Source of the DNA: a virus
Strand: one strand, 5' to 3'
IMG/VR virus record: IMGVR_UViG_3300025108_000058
Location: 1-56,849 of that record
DNA length: 56,849 nt
Every line of letters begins with the position of its first letter. The stretch's first letter is position 1. Under the pieces are notes generated by a model, which did not search any database, was not told where the DNA came from, and saw nothing but the letters and a program-made list of their open reading frames with translations. Below, one piece after another: positions 25,501 through 34,070 of the stretch. The translations under genes and the position numbers were made by a program.

Positions 25501-27774
25501 TTATTCTACGTATATGAATACATCTCCACTTCCGTCTACGAAAATGTTTCCGTCTTTTTGGTAATTTGCATCGTCATTTGCTAATGCTACAGCTGCTATT
25601 CTTGCATCTGCTGCAACTACATCTGTATTAGCATTTGCTCCAGCGTAGTCTAATGACCATCTGTTTGCTGTATCATCAAAGAATAATGCTGTTCCTTCTC
25701 CATTTGAAGAAGAATTTTGTGCTATTATACCTGAGTTACCAGAAGCTGATCCAGAATTAAGTAAGATAAATTTATCTTCTATATTTAAATCAGTTGAATT
25801 TATATTTGTTACTGTTCCATTTACATTTAAGTCTCCTGTTAGAGTTAAAGAAGCAAATGTTGGTGAGTCGCCAGTTTGTAAACCAGAATCTACATCCGTA
25901 TTAACACCGTTTGTAGCAAGTCTAACCGTACCCTGTGAAGGTGAACTTAATACCGATGCTGATACTATAGATGATCCTAGTACAGTTGCATATGAAGAAG
26001 TCGCTGCGTTTAAAGCTTCAAATCTAACATCGCCTGAACCAGATATCTGTGCTGCAGTTAACCCTTTAATTAAGGCTAATGCTGTTACTTCAGAATCCAT
26101 TAAAGCACCGGCTGCTGTTACATTAGTAGTGTCTGTTACATCTGCACTAGCTTCTATTGCGTCTAATTTAGTCTTGTCTCCATCTGCAAAAGCTCCTTCA
26201 GAAGGTTTAGCTTGTAAAGTAGAGATTGTTACTCCTTTAATACCGGCTAAATCCGTTACTTCTGAATCCATTAAGGCTCCAGCGGCTGTTACATTAGCTG
26301 TATCAGTTACATCTGCAGAAGCTTCGATTGCATTCAGTTTAGAATGATCTGCATCTGTAAATGTATTTGAGTCAGTTCCTGCTTCTACTAGTGCAACTAC
26401 TTGAGCTGATCCTGATACAACACCGTTGGCAATACTAATTGCAATTTGGTTATCAGATACTGTAGTAGTAATTGAATTATCTCCTGTGAAGGTTAAAGTT
26501 TCTCCAGTTGTATATGTATCATTGGTTCCACTGTCAGCAGATAATGTAATAGTACTAGTAATATTGTCTATTCTACTTCCTAATGCATTACTTGCAGAAA
26601 CAAACGATCCGCTTATATCTGTTGCAATTTGACCTGAACCTGAAAGTAATCCTTGTCCTTTTAAGAAAGCGACATCAACTTCAGATCCTGATTGACCTCC
26701 AATCCATTTGTTATTTGTTCCGTCCCATAAAAGTGAACCTGATTTAGGTCCGTTAGCATCGTTAATATGTAAACCACCTAAAGCGGCTCCTGTACCATTT
26801 AATGCTACTATATTGTCTCCTATATCTACTGTAGTAGAATTAATAGTTGTTGTAGTACCTTGTACTTCTAAATCTCCTGTAAGAGTTAATCCTACGAATG
26901 TTGGTGAAGCACCTGTTACTAAACTTTGATTTAATGCTTTAACATCTGCAATGCTAGTTAATTCACTATCCATTAATGCTCCTGCAGCAGTTACGTTAGT
27001 CGTATCTGTTACATCTGCACTAGCCTCTATAGCATTTAATTTACTATGATCTGCATCAGTGAATACATTTGAGTCAGTAGCTGCTTCAACAGCTGCTCTT
27101 ATTTCTGCATCTGTCTGGTCTGCAGTAGCACTTGCTTCAATAGCATTTAATTTGCTATGATCTGCATCTGTAAATGTATTTGAATCTGTTCCGGCTTCAA
27201 CTAAAGCAACTACTTGAGCTGATCCAGATACTAAATTAGCACCGAGATTTACTATTGCTGCTGCTGATAAAGATCCTGATATGTCTGCTGCTATTTGAGC
27301 AGAACCAGATAATACATTATCTCCTGTTGTATTTAAAAAGTCTCCGTCTATTTGTGCTGATGAGGATATAACTCCTTCTGCACTTAATTTAGCTTTTACT
27401 CCATCAGTAAATGTACTTGATGCAGTAGCTAGTTCGATATTGTCTGCGTTAGCGACTATACCGTTATTTGCGGATGCTACGTTAAGAGTTCTATTAGCTG
27501 CTAAAGTTCCGCCTCCAGTTAAACCTGTTCCAGCTATTACTTGTGTACCTAATATAGATCCTGTCTGTGTGTTTAATGATTCTATTCTTGTGCTTAAACT
27601 TCCGGTTTCGGTATTTAAAGCTTCAAACCTTACATTACCGGAGCCAGAAATATCGGCAGCCAATTGTGCGGAGGATGAAACAATAGATTGCGCGGTAGAA
27701 GTTAAGTAGTTTGCATCGTTATTTAACGCGGATATTGCTGATCCGGATACGATGACTTTTTTCCAACTTGCCAT
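25501..27774 (-). CDS. Large repetitive tail fibre protein (757 residues)
   Basis: The N-terminus MASWKKVIVSGSAIS is the common anchor. The body repeats EASATADQTDAEIRAAVEAATD, KLNAIEASADVTDT(T/A)NVTAAGALMDSE and the DLEVQGTTTT-GLLSG module shared with the gene upstream of 22706. A C-terminal stretch has NINSTDLNIEDKFILLNSGSASG and ends GSGDVFIYVE, similar in feel to the end of the 923-residue fibre (ESIWIYS). It is likely a co-assembling or alternative fibre. A promoter-like octamer lies at 27805-27812, 30 bases before the start. Confidence 0.8.
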   Translation of the reverse strand: MASWKKVIVSGSAISALNNDANYLTSTAQSIVSSSAQLAADISGSGNVRFEALNTETGSLSTRIESLNTQTGSILGTQVIAGTGLTGGGTLAANRTLNVASANNGIVANADNIELATASSTFTDGVKAKLSAEGVISSSAQIDGDFLNTTGDNVLSGSAQIAADISGSLSAAAIVNLGANLVSGSAQVVALVEAGTDSNTFTDADHSKLNAIEASATADQTDAEIRAAVEAATDSNVFTDADHSKLNAIEASADVTDTTNVTAAGALMDSELTSIADVKALNQSLVTGASPTFVGLTLTGDLEVQGTTTTINSTTVDIGDNIVALNGTGAALGGLHINDANGPKSGSLLWDGTNNKWIGGQSGSEVDVAFLKGQGLLSGSGQIATDISGSFVSASNALGSRIDNITSTITLSADSGTNDTYTTGETLTFTGDNSITTTVSDNQIAISIANGVVSGSAQVVALVEAGTDSNTFTDADHSKLNAIEASADVTDTANVTAAGALMDSEVTDLAGIKGVTISTLQAKPSEGAFADGDKTKLDAIEASADVTDTTNVTAAGALMDSEVTALALIKGLTAAQISGSGDVRFEALNAATSSYATVLGSSIVSASVLSSPSQGTVRLATNGVNTDVDSGLQTGDSPTFASLTLTGDLNVNGTVTNINSTDLNIEDKFILLNSGSASGNSGIIAQNSSSNGEGTALFFDDTANRWSLDYAGANANTDVVAADARIAAVALANDDANYQKDGNIFVDGSGDVFIYVE
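26004..26140 (-). repeat. TAAGALMDSE / GLTAAQISGSG unit, copy C
   Basis: Codes for VTAAGALMDSEVTALALIK followed by GLTAAQISGSG. The same unit occurs twice in the S74 fibre (about 20281-20423 and 20893-21030). It links two fibre genes that have different N-termini. Boundaries approximate. Confidence 0.7.
26640..26885 (-). repeat. Shared fibre module, copy 2
   Basis: Second copy of the DLEVQGTTTTI...LKGQGLLSG unit (first at about 24125-24365). Protein sequence is nearly the same; DNA differs at many third positions. Boundaries approximate. Confidence 0.75.
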
Positions 27775-27804
27775 AATGTAATTTTATTGTTAGTAGTGTT
27801 CTTA

Positions 27805-27812
27805 TATAAATA
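27805..27812 (-). promoter_or_regulatory. Late-promoter-like octamer TATTTATA
   Basis: Exact coding-strand octamer followed by TAAG, in the 49-base gap ahead of the 757-residue fibre gene, 30 bases from its ATG. Confidence 0.6.
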
Positions 27813-27823
27813 TGTTAAAAGTA

Positions 27824-28465
27824 TTATTCCTGACCTATATAAAGATCATAATTTGTATCTAAGTATAATCCACCTGCTACTGCAGTTGGGGTTGTTGATT
27901 GACTTACAAGTTGAAGGACTCCCTGTTGGTTAACACTTACAGTTTTAACTGAACCACTAAACACAGATAATACGTCTCCAGATTCTGAAGCATTTAGTTT
28001 TAAACCGCCGGTAATATGTAATGTATTGGTAGTAGAAAAATATGAACCAGTTTGTTTAAAGACTGCTAAATCTAAAGAACCGGACATAAACTGTACTGAG
28101 CCAGTATCTAAAGATAGTGTTGCTGCACCTGATGTTGCTCCACCGCTCAATCCTGATCCTGCTACTACTGATGTTATATCAGCTCCTTCTCCAGCTGTTG
28201 ATGGAAAATTAAATTCAGCAAATGAAGCTGAATTAGAAAATCCTGAATATCCTGGAGTAACAAAAGCTTCAAAAAAGTTACATACATAAGTTTGATCTTC
28301 TGATCTTACGTATACTACTTGACCATCTGATAATCTAGTGGGATCTAAGCTAGTCATGTTTGAACCAGAAGCAACAGTAATCCATCCTCCTTGAACATAA
28401 GTAACTTGAGTAAATGCTCCCGCATTCCCCGACCTTACATAAATATCTCCTGCTGTTATTGCCAT
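27824..28465 (-). CDS. Fibre-associated protein (213 residues)
   Basis: The N-terminal 80 residues (AGDIYVRSGNAGAFTQVTYV, then DGQVVYVRSEDQTYVCNFFE) look like a small beta domain often seen at the start of fibre or baseplate accessory proteins. The rest is the usual Ser/Gly/Thr fibre sequence with a GSGLSGGATSGAATLSLDTG turn. A C-terminal LYLDTNYDLYIGQE recalls the IxIYxE endings of the large fibres. It lacks the W-K-K anchor. It starts four bases after the upstream gene stop, so it is translated in the same unit. Confidence 0.65.
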   Translation of the reverse strand: MAITAGDIYVRSGNAGAFTQVTYVQGGWITVASGSNMTSLDPTRLSDGQVVYVRSEDQTYVCNFFEAFVTPGYSGFSNSASFAEFNFPSTAGEGADITSVVAGSGLSGGATSGAATLSLDTGSVQFMSGSLDLAVFKQTGSYFSTTNTLHITGGLKLNASESGDVLSVFSGSVKTVSVNQQGVLQLVSQSTTPTAVAGGLYLDTNYDLYIGQE

Positions 28466-28468
28466 CTA

Positions 28469-31400
28469 TTAACTACTATATGTTTGTTCGTCAGCTATTA
28501 AATGATAAGTAGCTGTACTTGAATTATACTGTTCTTGAAAAATCATTCCCCATCTTTTATTTCCTTCTACAAAATTTTCTGTATTAAAATAAATTACACC
28601 GGAATTAGATACACCGTCTATTCCAACTGTATTGTCTTGATATAAATAATACTCATTTACTTCATCCTGCCCTGTTGGTATAGATCCATCGTACATACTA
28701 GCAGGTTTATCTGCTACTAATGATTGAGATGGAAATACTATCATTAATATAGAACCAGTTTGAGAAAAGTTTATTGATCCTACAGAGCTTATACCTGCAC
28801 TACCTGATAGGTTAACTAGAGAACCGGTTTTAAATAAACTTACTTTAAGAGGTACTGTTGCAGGAGTAAATGAATTTGAACCTAAACTTCCGCTTTGCAG
28901 CATAGCAATAAGAGACCCAGATGTTATTGGGCTACCTGAACTATCACCGGTTGCTGCTGATAGGAAAGTAGATTGATTACTAGGTGAAGTATTTTTCCAC
29001 CCGTACATATATGTCTTACCTAATTGATCTCTTACATTGAAAGTTTGGTTATATGATCTTGTTTCATCAAAATTATCAAATACAGAAGCAGTGTAATTAA
29101 AGTCTGAACCTGTTACTAGAGCTTCTATATTTTGTAATTGAAAGGAAGATGAATTAGCATTTTGAGGTACTAATTTTAAGTTAGTTACATCGCCGGTCAA
29201 TGACATTGAGAAAGGAGTATCACTTTCATCATCTGTAATCGAGATATTGGCTAATGTAGTTCCAGCATCTACTGAACAAGTTAAAGCATTTGTTACATAG
29301 CTAAAACTTGCTTCTGGAGCTGAGTTTGGTCTCACTGTTACTGATATACTACCAGACCCTATATTGTCATATTGATCTCTAAACGTTATATCAGAAGATA
29401 TAGTTGCTCCTGAACTTGTTGCAGATCCACTTAAGTTAACTCCTAATGTTAAGTTACCGCTACTGTTAACAACTATAGCTGCATTAGAAGAAGTAAACGA
29501 CTGTACTGCTGCTGAATTTAAAGATGGTGAGTAAGATACAGATAGATCAGCTTGAGTACCAGTTCTACCGTTTAAGTTTGTTACTATACTGTTACCACTT
29601 ACTGCTGATTCTATTACCCTAAATGTACCATTAGTGCCTAGAGTACCTATAGGTGCTTGTGAAATATCAAAATCATCTTGAAAAATTGAAGTTTCAAATC
29701 CTTTATCATCTTGAATAGAACCGCTATATACATAATTACCGGCACTTAGACTAGCAGTAGGAAAGATTCTTAATATTGTATCACTGGCAAATGAAGAAGA
29801 TAAAGCTGTGGTACTATTAAATACTAAACTATCTTTATTAATAGAATCACTTTCTGTATCAGAGAATACAAATTGATAAATATAGTTACCTACTCTTGCT
29901 CCATTAGTATTTAAATTAGCTGTTTGAGCTTGTGTACTTACCGACGGTCCAACGTTATCAGTTATGTTAACTGTAAAAGTTGTAGCTGCTGTTGTTGCAA
30001 AATTGTTAGAAGCAGTAATCTGTCCTGATAAACTATTACCGCCTACATCACTAGATCCAGATATATTTCTATTAATAGTTAAATTACCTGAACTATCAAC
30101 TGCAAAATTAGAAGACGGGTTAACAGTGAATGTTACTGGCTCGTTTGCTGTAAACTGTGTAGTAGTTCCTGAAAAACCGTTACTATTATCGTATACTGCT
30201 GCTCCAGATACTGCTGATTCAATTATAAAGAAGTTGTTTCCTCCTCCAATAGTAGGCGGAGTATCATCATCTATAGGGATAGTTACAGTAGCTTGATTAG
30301 AAGCTGTATTAAAACCATCTTTTACTTGAACTAAGTATTGATATTCATTTATTAGATCAGAATTCAAATGTACTCCATTTTTCCTAGTTACCTGACCCGA
30401 TGAGTTCATTTGGAATGGGTTTTCATGCGGGTCAGATAGTTGAGAAGTACCTCCATAACTACCAGTAGGTACGTTAGAGTTGTCTAGTTCTAATTTAGAT
30501 AGAGTGAAGTTGAAAAACGTAATAGTATCTTCCTCTGTATCAGAAGCAGCAATATTATCTACTACTGTTCCTGCTGAACTAGACTCATTAATTGCAGTTA
30601 AAGTTTGATTATTAATAGTTGGGTGAACATTATCTGTTACACTTATTGTTATAGGTAAATTTACTATAGAATCTGTATCTTGACCAGATTCGTAGTGTTC
30701 ATCTGATGCTGATATAGAAAAACTATAGGAAGAAGTTGATTCAAAATCTAAAGAAGCAGTTGCTTGAGCAATACTTACATAGTTAGAAGATTTTGTTATT
30801 GTAAAGTGTCCTCCTGGTACAGAACTTGATCTTATAGTAATAGAATCAGAGTTAGTATCGGTAAAGTATATTTTAGTTACTTCTCCTGTAGATGCATTTT
30901 CATTTCTACTAGCTGTAAATGCTGTTATTATTGTACCAGCTGCGGAAGTCTGTCTAAATACAGGTGCTGAGTTAGCAGTTACATCAATAAATAAGTTTTG
31001 ATTTGTTACAGCATCGAAAGTATCTGTTACTTTTACTGGTATTTGGTGTGCATTTGTTCCGTCTCCTCTATTTGTTGTATTAAATAGTTCAACTATTGAT
31101 GAAGTAAGTAGCGTTACTACTCCATTTGTAGCTACATTTACAAATCCTGCTGTATATGAGTCTTGAGCTGCAAAAGTTAATGCTTGGCCTTGTATATCAT
31201 TAGCAGTTAAAGTGTGTATAGTAGATCCTGATGTTAAAAATTCAGCTATATTTACATTAGCGTTAGAAGTAAACTGAGGAGCATCGTTTGGATAAAATAC
31301 TTTCTCTAAAAAGTCGGATACACTACCAGAAGTACCTGGATTAAACGATGAAGTAAAGAATCCTGGTAAATGTTGTTGAGATATTATTCTATTACCGTTA

Positions 31401-31729
31401 AAAGTAGTAGAACTAAAGCCAGCTCTAACTCCTGAAGCTGATATAAAGGAATCTGATATAAAAGAAGCAGAATCTGCTATTTCAGCATGTGAAGATGAGA
31501 TTTCTGTTAATATTTCTACTGAAGCTGATATAGCATAGGAAGCAGAAGCTACTGTTATACTACCATCCGCAAGAGATGATGTATAAGTATTAAAAGTAGT
31601 CTCATTTAACTTACCGGTACCTATTGCTTGTCCGTTTAAGTTAATAGATCCACTAACATCTAAGGAACCTGTAAGGTTTCCATAGTTGCCAAGTTGCCCA
31701 CTTATTTGTTTCCACTTAATTAATGCCAT
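28469..31729 (-). CDS. Large adhesin-like protein with cadherin-type repeats
   Basis: A 1086-residue protein. The N-terminus MALIKWKQISGQLGNYGN is a variant of the fibre anchor. From about residue 145 the protein is a row of roughly 100-residue beta units. Most units start with 'AP-F/P-I' phrases (NDAPQFTSNANV, NSAPVFRQTS, VHPTINNQTL, TPPTIGGGNN, VGPSVSTQAQ, NSAPEASFSY) and carry acidic loops such as SASDEHYESG, AASDTEEDTI and FSDTESDSI. These are the marks of calcium-binding cadherin-like repeats used in adhesion. No protease or lyase motif was seen. It probably forms a long, calcium-stiffened host-binding fibre. Confidence 0.8.
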   Translation of the reverse strand: MALIKWKQISGQLGNYGNLTGSLDVSGSINLNGQAIGTGKLNETTFNTYTSSLADGSITVASASYAISASVEILTEISSSHAEIADSASFISDSFISASGVRAGFSSTTFNGNRIISQQHLPGFFTSSFNPGTSGSVSDFLEKVFYPNDAPQFTSNANVNIAEFLTSGSTIHTLTANDIQGQALTFAAQDSYTAGFVNVATNGVVTLLTSSIVELFNTTNRGDGTNAHQIPVKVTDTFDAVTNQNLFIDVTANSAPVFRQTSAAGTIITAFTASRNENASTGEVTKIYFTDTNSDSITIRSSSVPGGHFTITKSSNYVSIAQATASLDFESTSSYSFSISASDEHYESGQDTDSIVNLPITISVTDNVHPTINNQTLTAINESSSAGTVVDNIAASDTEEDTITFFNFTLSKLELDNSNVPTGSYGGTSQLSDPHENPFQMNSSGQVTRKNGVHLNSDLINEYQYLVQVKDGFNTASNQATVTIPIDDDTPPTIGGGNNFFIIESAVSGAAVYDNSNGFSGTTTQFTANEPVTFTVNPSSNFAVDSSGNLTINRNISGSSDVGGNSLSGQITASNNFATTAATTFTVNITDNVGPSVSTQAQTANLNTNGARVGNYIYQFVFSDTESDSINKDSLVFNSTTALSSSFASDTILRIFPTASLSAGNYVYSGSIQDDKGFETSIFQDDFDISQAPIGTLGTNGTFRVIESAVSGNSIVTNLNGRTGTQADLSVSYSPSLNSAAVQSFTSSNAAIVVNSSGNLTLGVNLSGSATSSGATISSDITFRDQYDNIGSGSISVTVRPNSAPEASFSYVTNALTCSVDAGTTLANISITDDESDTPFSMSLTGDVTNLKLVPQNANSSSFQLQNIEALVTGSDFNYTASVFDNFDETRSYNQTFNVRDQLGKTYMYGWKNTSPSNQSTFLSAATGDSSGSPITSGSLIAMLQSGSLGSNSFTPATVPLKVSLFKTGSLVNLSGSAGISSVGSINFSQTGSILMIVFPSQSLVADKPASMYDGSIPTGQDEVNEYYLYQDNTVGIDGVSNSGVIYFNTENFVEGNKRWGMIFQEQYNSSTATYHLIADEQTYSS

Positions 31730-32133
31730 TAGCTAACCAATTTACCAGTTATCATAAATTCATCGTCAGCTTCTAAGTCAAAATTTAAACTATTATTAAA
31801 AGTTATAACTACGTTGCTACCATCTTCTGTAATTGAATCAATAGCATCTATTTCTGATGCAATTCCGTTTACAAAAACTGTAAAATCGTCTTTTTCTATA
31901 GCAGGGAACCCATCAGGTACAGTTGCGAATGATATGTCCTCAAAAGTAACTACTGGATCTGATACTGTCACAGTTGTGTTATTGCTGGTAAAAGCATTAT
32001 TTAATGTGGTAAAGGTTTTTTGTTCTGCCGTCATTGCTTCAGCTATGTTTTGTACTGTTAATCTTGTAGCAGATGCTCTATCATAAAATCTTACAGTCCT
32101 TGAATTTACTCTCGTACTAGAATATCTGCCCAT
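31729..32133 (-). CDS. Putative virion protein following the tail-completion gene
   Basis: A 134-residue protein. The first 40 residues are basic and helical (SSTRVNSRTVRFYDRASATRL, NIAEAMTAEQ), the rest acidic and beta-rich (VVTFEDISFATVPDG, DDFTVFVNGI, NVVITFNNSLNFDLEADDEF). This could be a fibre-to-baseplate connector. It lies between the gp15-like gene (gap of zero bases) and the cadherin-like fibre (one-base overlap). Family not recognised. Confidence 0.55.
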   Translation of the reverse strand: MGRYSSTRVNSRTVRFYDRASATRLTVQNIAEAMTAEQKTFTTLNNAFTSNNTTVTVSDPVVTFEDISFATVPDGFPAIEKDDFTVFVNGIASEIDAIDSITEDGSNVVITFNNSLNFDLEADDEFMITGKLVS

Positions 32134-32991
32134 TTATATGTCATTTATATCTTTTACTACCTCTGTTCCGAATAATACAGCAGCTTTATTAAAGAATTTC
32201 ATAGATCCTTGTTGTAAAGCATTAATACCGTCAGGAACTAGATGTCCTAAAAGGTTTATATTAAAATTTGTCTTAACTACTCTATCACTTCCCTGTGATA
32301 GCTCAGTTGTTGTAGCATAACTATCAATCATTGCTCTAAAATTAAATCTTTCTGGGTCTCCCCAATAAGAATCTGATGCATAATTGATACTTTCTACTAA
32401 TTTATTCATCTGTTCTATATACTGTGTAAAGATTACGCATGAGTATACTATATTTACATAGTCTGGCATTACAACTCCTTGGTATTCTTTCAGTATAGAC
32501 CTGTTATTAAGTAAAGAAAATCTATCGTATTGATTTTTCCTACTCCATTTCTTTTCAAACACTCCAAACTGTGTAGGTAAGTTAGCATCCATCTTATTAG
32601 CTAACTCTCTGTTCTTCTCTACACTGTCTCTCTTAATCATTATTAACGGTAATTGTATTTTACCATTTCTATCTCTATAAAATCCTTCTTTCTGTACTGC
32701 ATGCCAACGTTCTGGTGAACCATATAGCACGGGAACATCTTTTTTAGCACCGTTTTGTAGTACAGATGGTTTGATTACATTATTAAAGTAGTAAAATATA
32801 GCTCCATCTATGTCTTTTAACCCTAGACTGAATCGTTTAGTTTCATCATCCTTTACAGATCTTTGCAATTCCCTTTTTTTAAGGTCTTGCACAGGCTGTT
32901 TGCTACCACTTGCTGGACCTCCTTGAAAAGGACTAATCGAATCTTGTGATATCTGTGATTGAGTCTTTGGTAATGGCTTATTATTTGGCAT
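32134..32991 (-). CDS. 15: Tail sheath stabiliser / tail completion protein, T4 gp15-like
   Basis: The core order fits T4 gp15: a VPVLYGSPERW strand (compare IRVPITYAS), LPLIMIKRDS (LPRINLHL), then PDYVNIVYSCVIFTQYIEQMNKLVESI (IKMIYELSIFTRYEDDMFQIVEQI), and finally TNFNINLLGHLVPDG (LTFEVNGWMYPP). I compared these from memory, so identity is not quantified. The N-terminal 45 residues are a polar Gln/Ser extension. gp15 caps the tail tube and joins it to the neck. Position right after neck-like genes 13 and 14 supports the call. Confidence 0.7.
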   Translation of the reverse strand: MPNNKPLPKTQSQISQDSISPFQGGPASGSKQPVQDLKKRELQRSVKDDETKRFSLGLKDIDGAIFYYFNNVIKPSVLQNGAKKDVPVLYGSPERWHAVQKEGFYRDRNGKIQLPLIMIKRDSVEKNRELANKMDANLPTQFGVFEKKWSRKNQYDRFSLLNNRSILKEYQGVVMPDYVNIVYSCVIFTQYIEQMNKLVESINYASDSYWGDPERFNFRAMIDSYATTTELSQGSDRVVKTNFNINLLGHLVPDGINALQQGSMKFFNKAAVLFGTEVVKDINDI

Positions 32992-33268
32992 ATTTTCTGT
33001 TTATATGCATTTTGTAAGCTCTTTTAAAACTACTAAACACTTTAAATAATTGTTCTAACTTTTCATCCTGTGGATACTTACGAGTTACCTCTTTAAAGTC
33101 TTCGTAAGACTCTTCTATATTTTCAGCAAGTGAAATTAAAGGTGTATATTTAACATCCCAGGTATATTGACCAGTTTCCTTGTTATATCCTGTTTGTTTA
33201 GTTTTAAAATCAGGACTATCTTGTTGCCAATCGTGCTCTTTTTCGCTAAGTATGTCTTTTATCTTCAT
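32981..33268 (-). CDS. Small protein with capsid-targeting-like leader
   Basis: I start the gene at 33268 (MKIKDILSEKEHDWQQ). The longer frame to 33334 would overlap the upstream gene by 61 bases and begin with an unlikely Cys/Arg-rich stretch. The 95-residue protein is charged and helical at the C-terminus. The first nine residues end in LSE and resemble the T4 capsid targeting peptide that is cut after Glu; see the finding on this signal. It overlaps the gp15-like gene by 11 bases. Function unknown. Confidence 0.55.
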   Translation of the reverse strand: MKIKDILSEKEHDWQQDSPDFKTKQTGYNKETGQYTWDVKYTPLISLAENIEESYEDFKEVTRKYPQDEKLEQLFKVFSSFKRAYKMHINRKYAK

Positions 33269-33273
33269 AATAA

Positions 33274-33771
33274 TTAATATTCTTCGTTCTGAGCAAAAGT
33301 TATACCAGTTTGCTCTCTTCTGGTCATATGACACTCTAAAATCAATGATACTGATGTACCAAATTGACTTCCATAGTCGGTTAAGTTGTAGCTCTTGTCT
33401 CTCCCCATAAATAATTGGTTCTCCTTAACGTTATCTACAATATAATAGTCTTCTTGCCAATTAAGTATATCCCCTACCTCAGGTACTACGCTTACTTCTT
33501 CTAAATCACGTCTTAGCAGTGCAAATTGAACATCTCTTTCAAGATCAGGTCCAAATTCATCTACTGCTATCACTTGATCACCTCTAGTTATAAGGCAATT
33601 GAGTTTTAACGGTTCTAAAAACGATTTTACTAGTCCTTCACCGTATATATTCACTTCAGTATCCTTTATACTAAACTTATAGTACAGTATCTCCTGTTCT
33701 ACTATGTCTTTTAGTAGTTCTCTGTTAATACCTACTAATAGGTTAAAGTCTCTGTTAGATCCAAATAGCAT
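33274..33771 (-). CDS. 14: Neck protein, T4 gp14-like (tentative)
   Basis: The 165-residue product has the order expected for a gp14-type head-completion protein: an N-terminal helix, EVNIYGEGLVKSFLEPLKL, a PDLERDVQFALLRRDL stretch, then PEVGDILNWQEDYYIVDNV. This last part recalls the EGD-hydrophobic turn followed by an aromatic/acid strand in T4 gp14. It is shorter than T4 gp14 (256 residues). Position between the gp13-like and gp15-like genes is the best evidence. It shares a base with the small gene upstream and is likely co-translated. Confidence 0.5.
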   Translation of the reverse strand: MLFGSNRDFNLLVGINRELLKDIVEQEILYYKFSIKDTEVNIYGEGLVKSFLEPLKLNCLITRGDQVIAVDEFGPDLERDVQFALLRRDLEEVSVVPEVGDILNWQEDYYIVDNVKENQLFMGRDKSYNLTDYGSQFGTSVSLILECHMTRREQTGITFAQNEEY

Positions 33772-34070
33772 TATACTTTCTCTATTGTTTGTTCACCTAT
33801 TTTAACAAGTTTTACGTTAGGATACTTTGACATTGCTGTGTTTTTTAATGATTCAAAGGCTTCCATAGCGCTTTTTTGTGTAATAAGTTTTATTTTTAAT
33901 GTTTCTACGTTCTCCATTGTACTATCTGCTACTGTTACTGTAGTAATACCTGGTAAAGCTCTTATTAAGTCAACTATCTGTGTCTTATCACTGCCATCTT
34001 CATACATTACTTGTACCATACCTTCATAAGTATTATACTGAACCTCGCTAAGTATCTTCATTAACTTCAT
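33771..34070 (-). CDS. Small alpha/beta protein in the neck cluster
   Basis: A 99-residue protein with a beta-alpha-beta layout (GMVQVMYEDGSD, IVDLIRALPGITTVTVA, TLKIKLITQKSAMEAFESL, VKLVKIGEQTIEKV) like a ferredoxin-type fold. The first nine residues, MKLMKILSE, match the leader pattern discussed under capsid targeting. It overlaps both neighbours by one base. No function is known to me; a head-neck assembly factor or a packaged protein are options. Confidence 0.55.
   Translation of the reverse strand: MKLMKILSEVQYNTYEGMVQVMYEDGSDKTQIVDLIRALPGITTVTVADSTMENVETLKIKLITQKSAMEAFESLKNTAMSKYPNVKLVKIGEQTIEKV

Noticed and set aside
22706-27774. CRISPR-like array
   Set aside because: Repeats are in frame, long and imperfect, code for fibre modules, and lack regular short repeats with unique spacers.
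33269-33334. Longer start for the 95-residue protein
   Set aside because: It overlaps the upstream gene by 61 bases and hides the MKIKDILSE leader.
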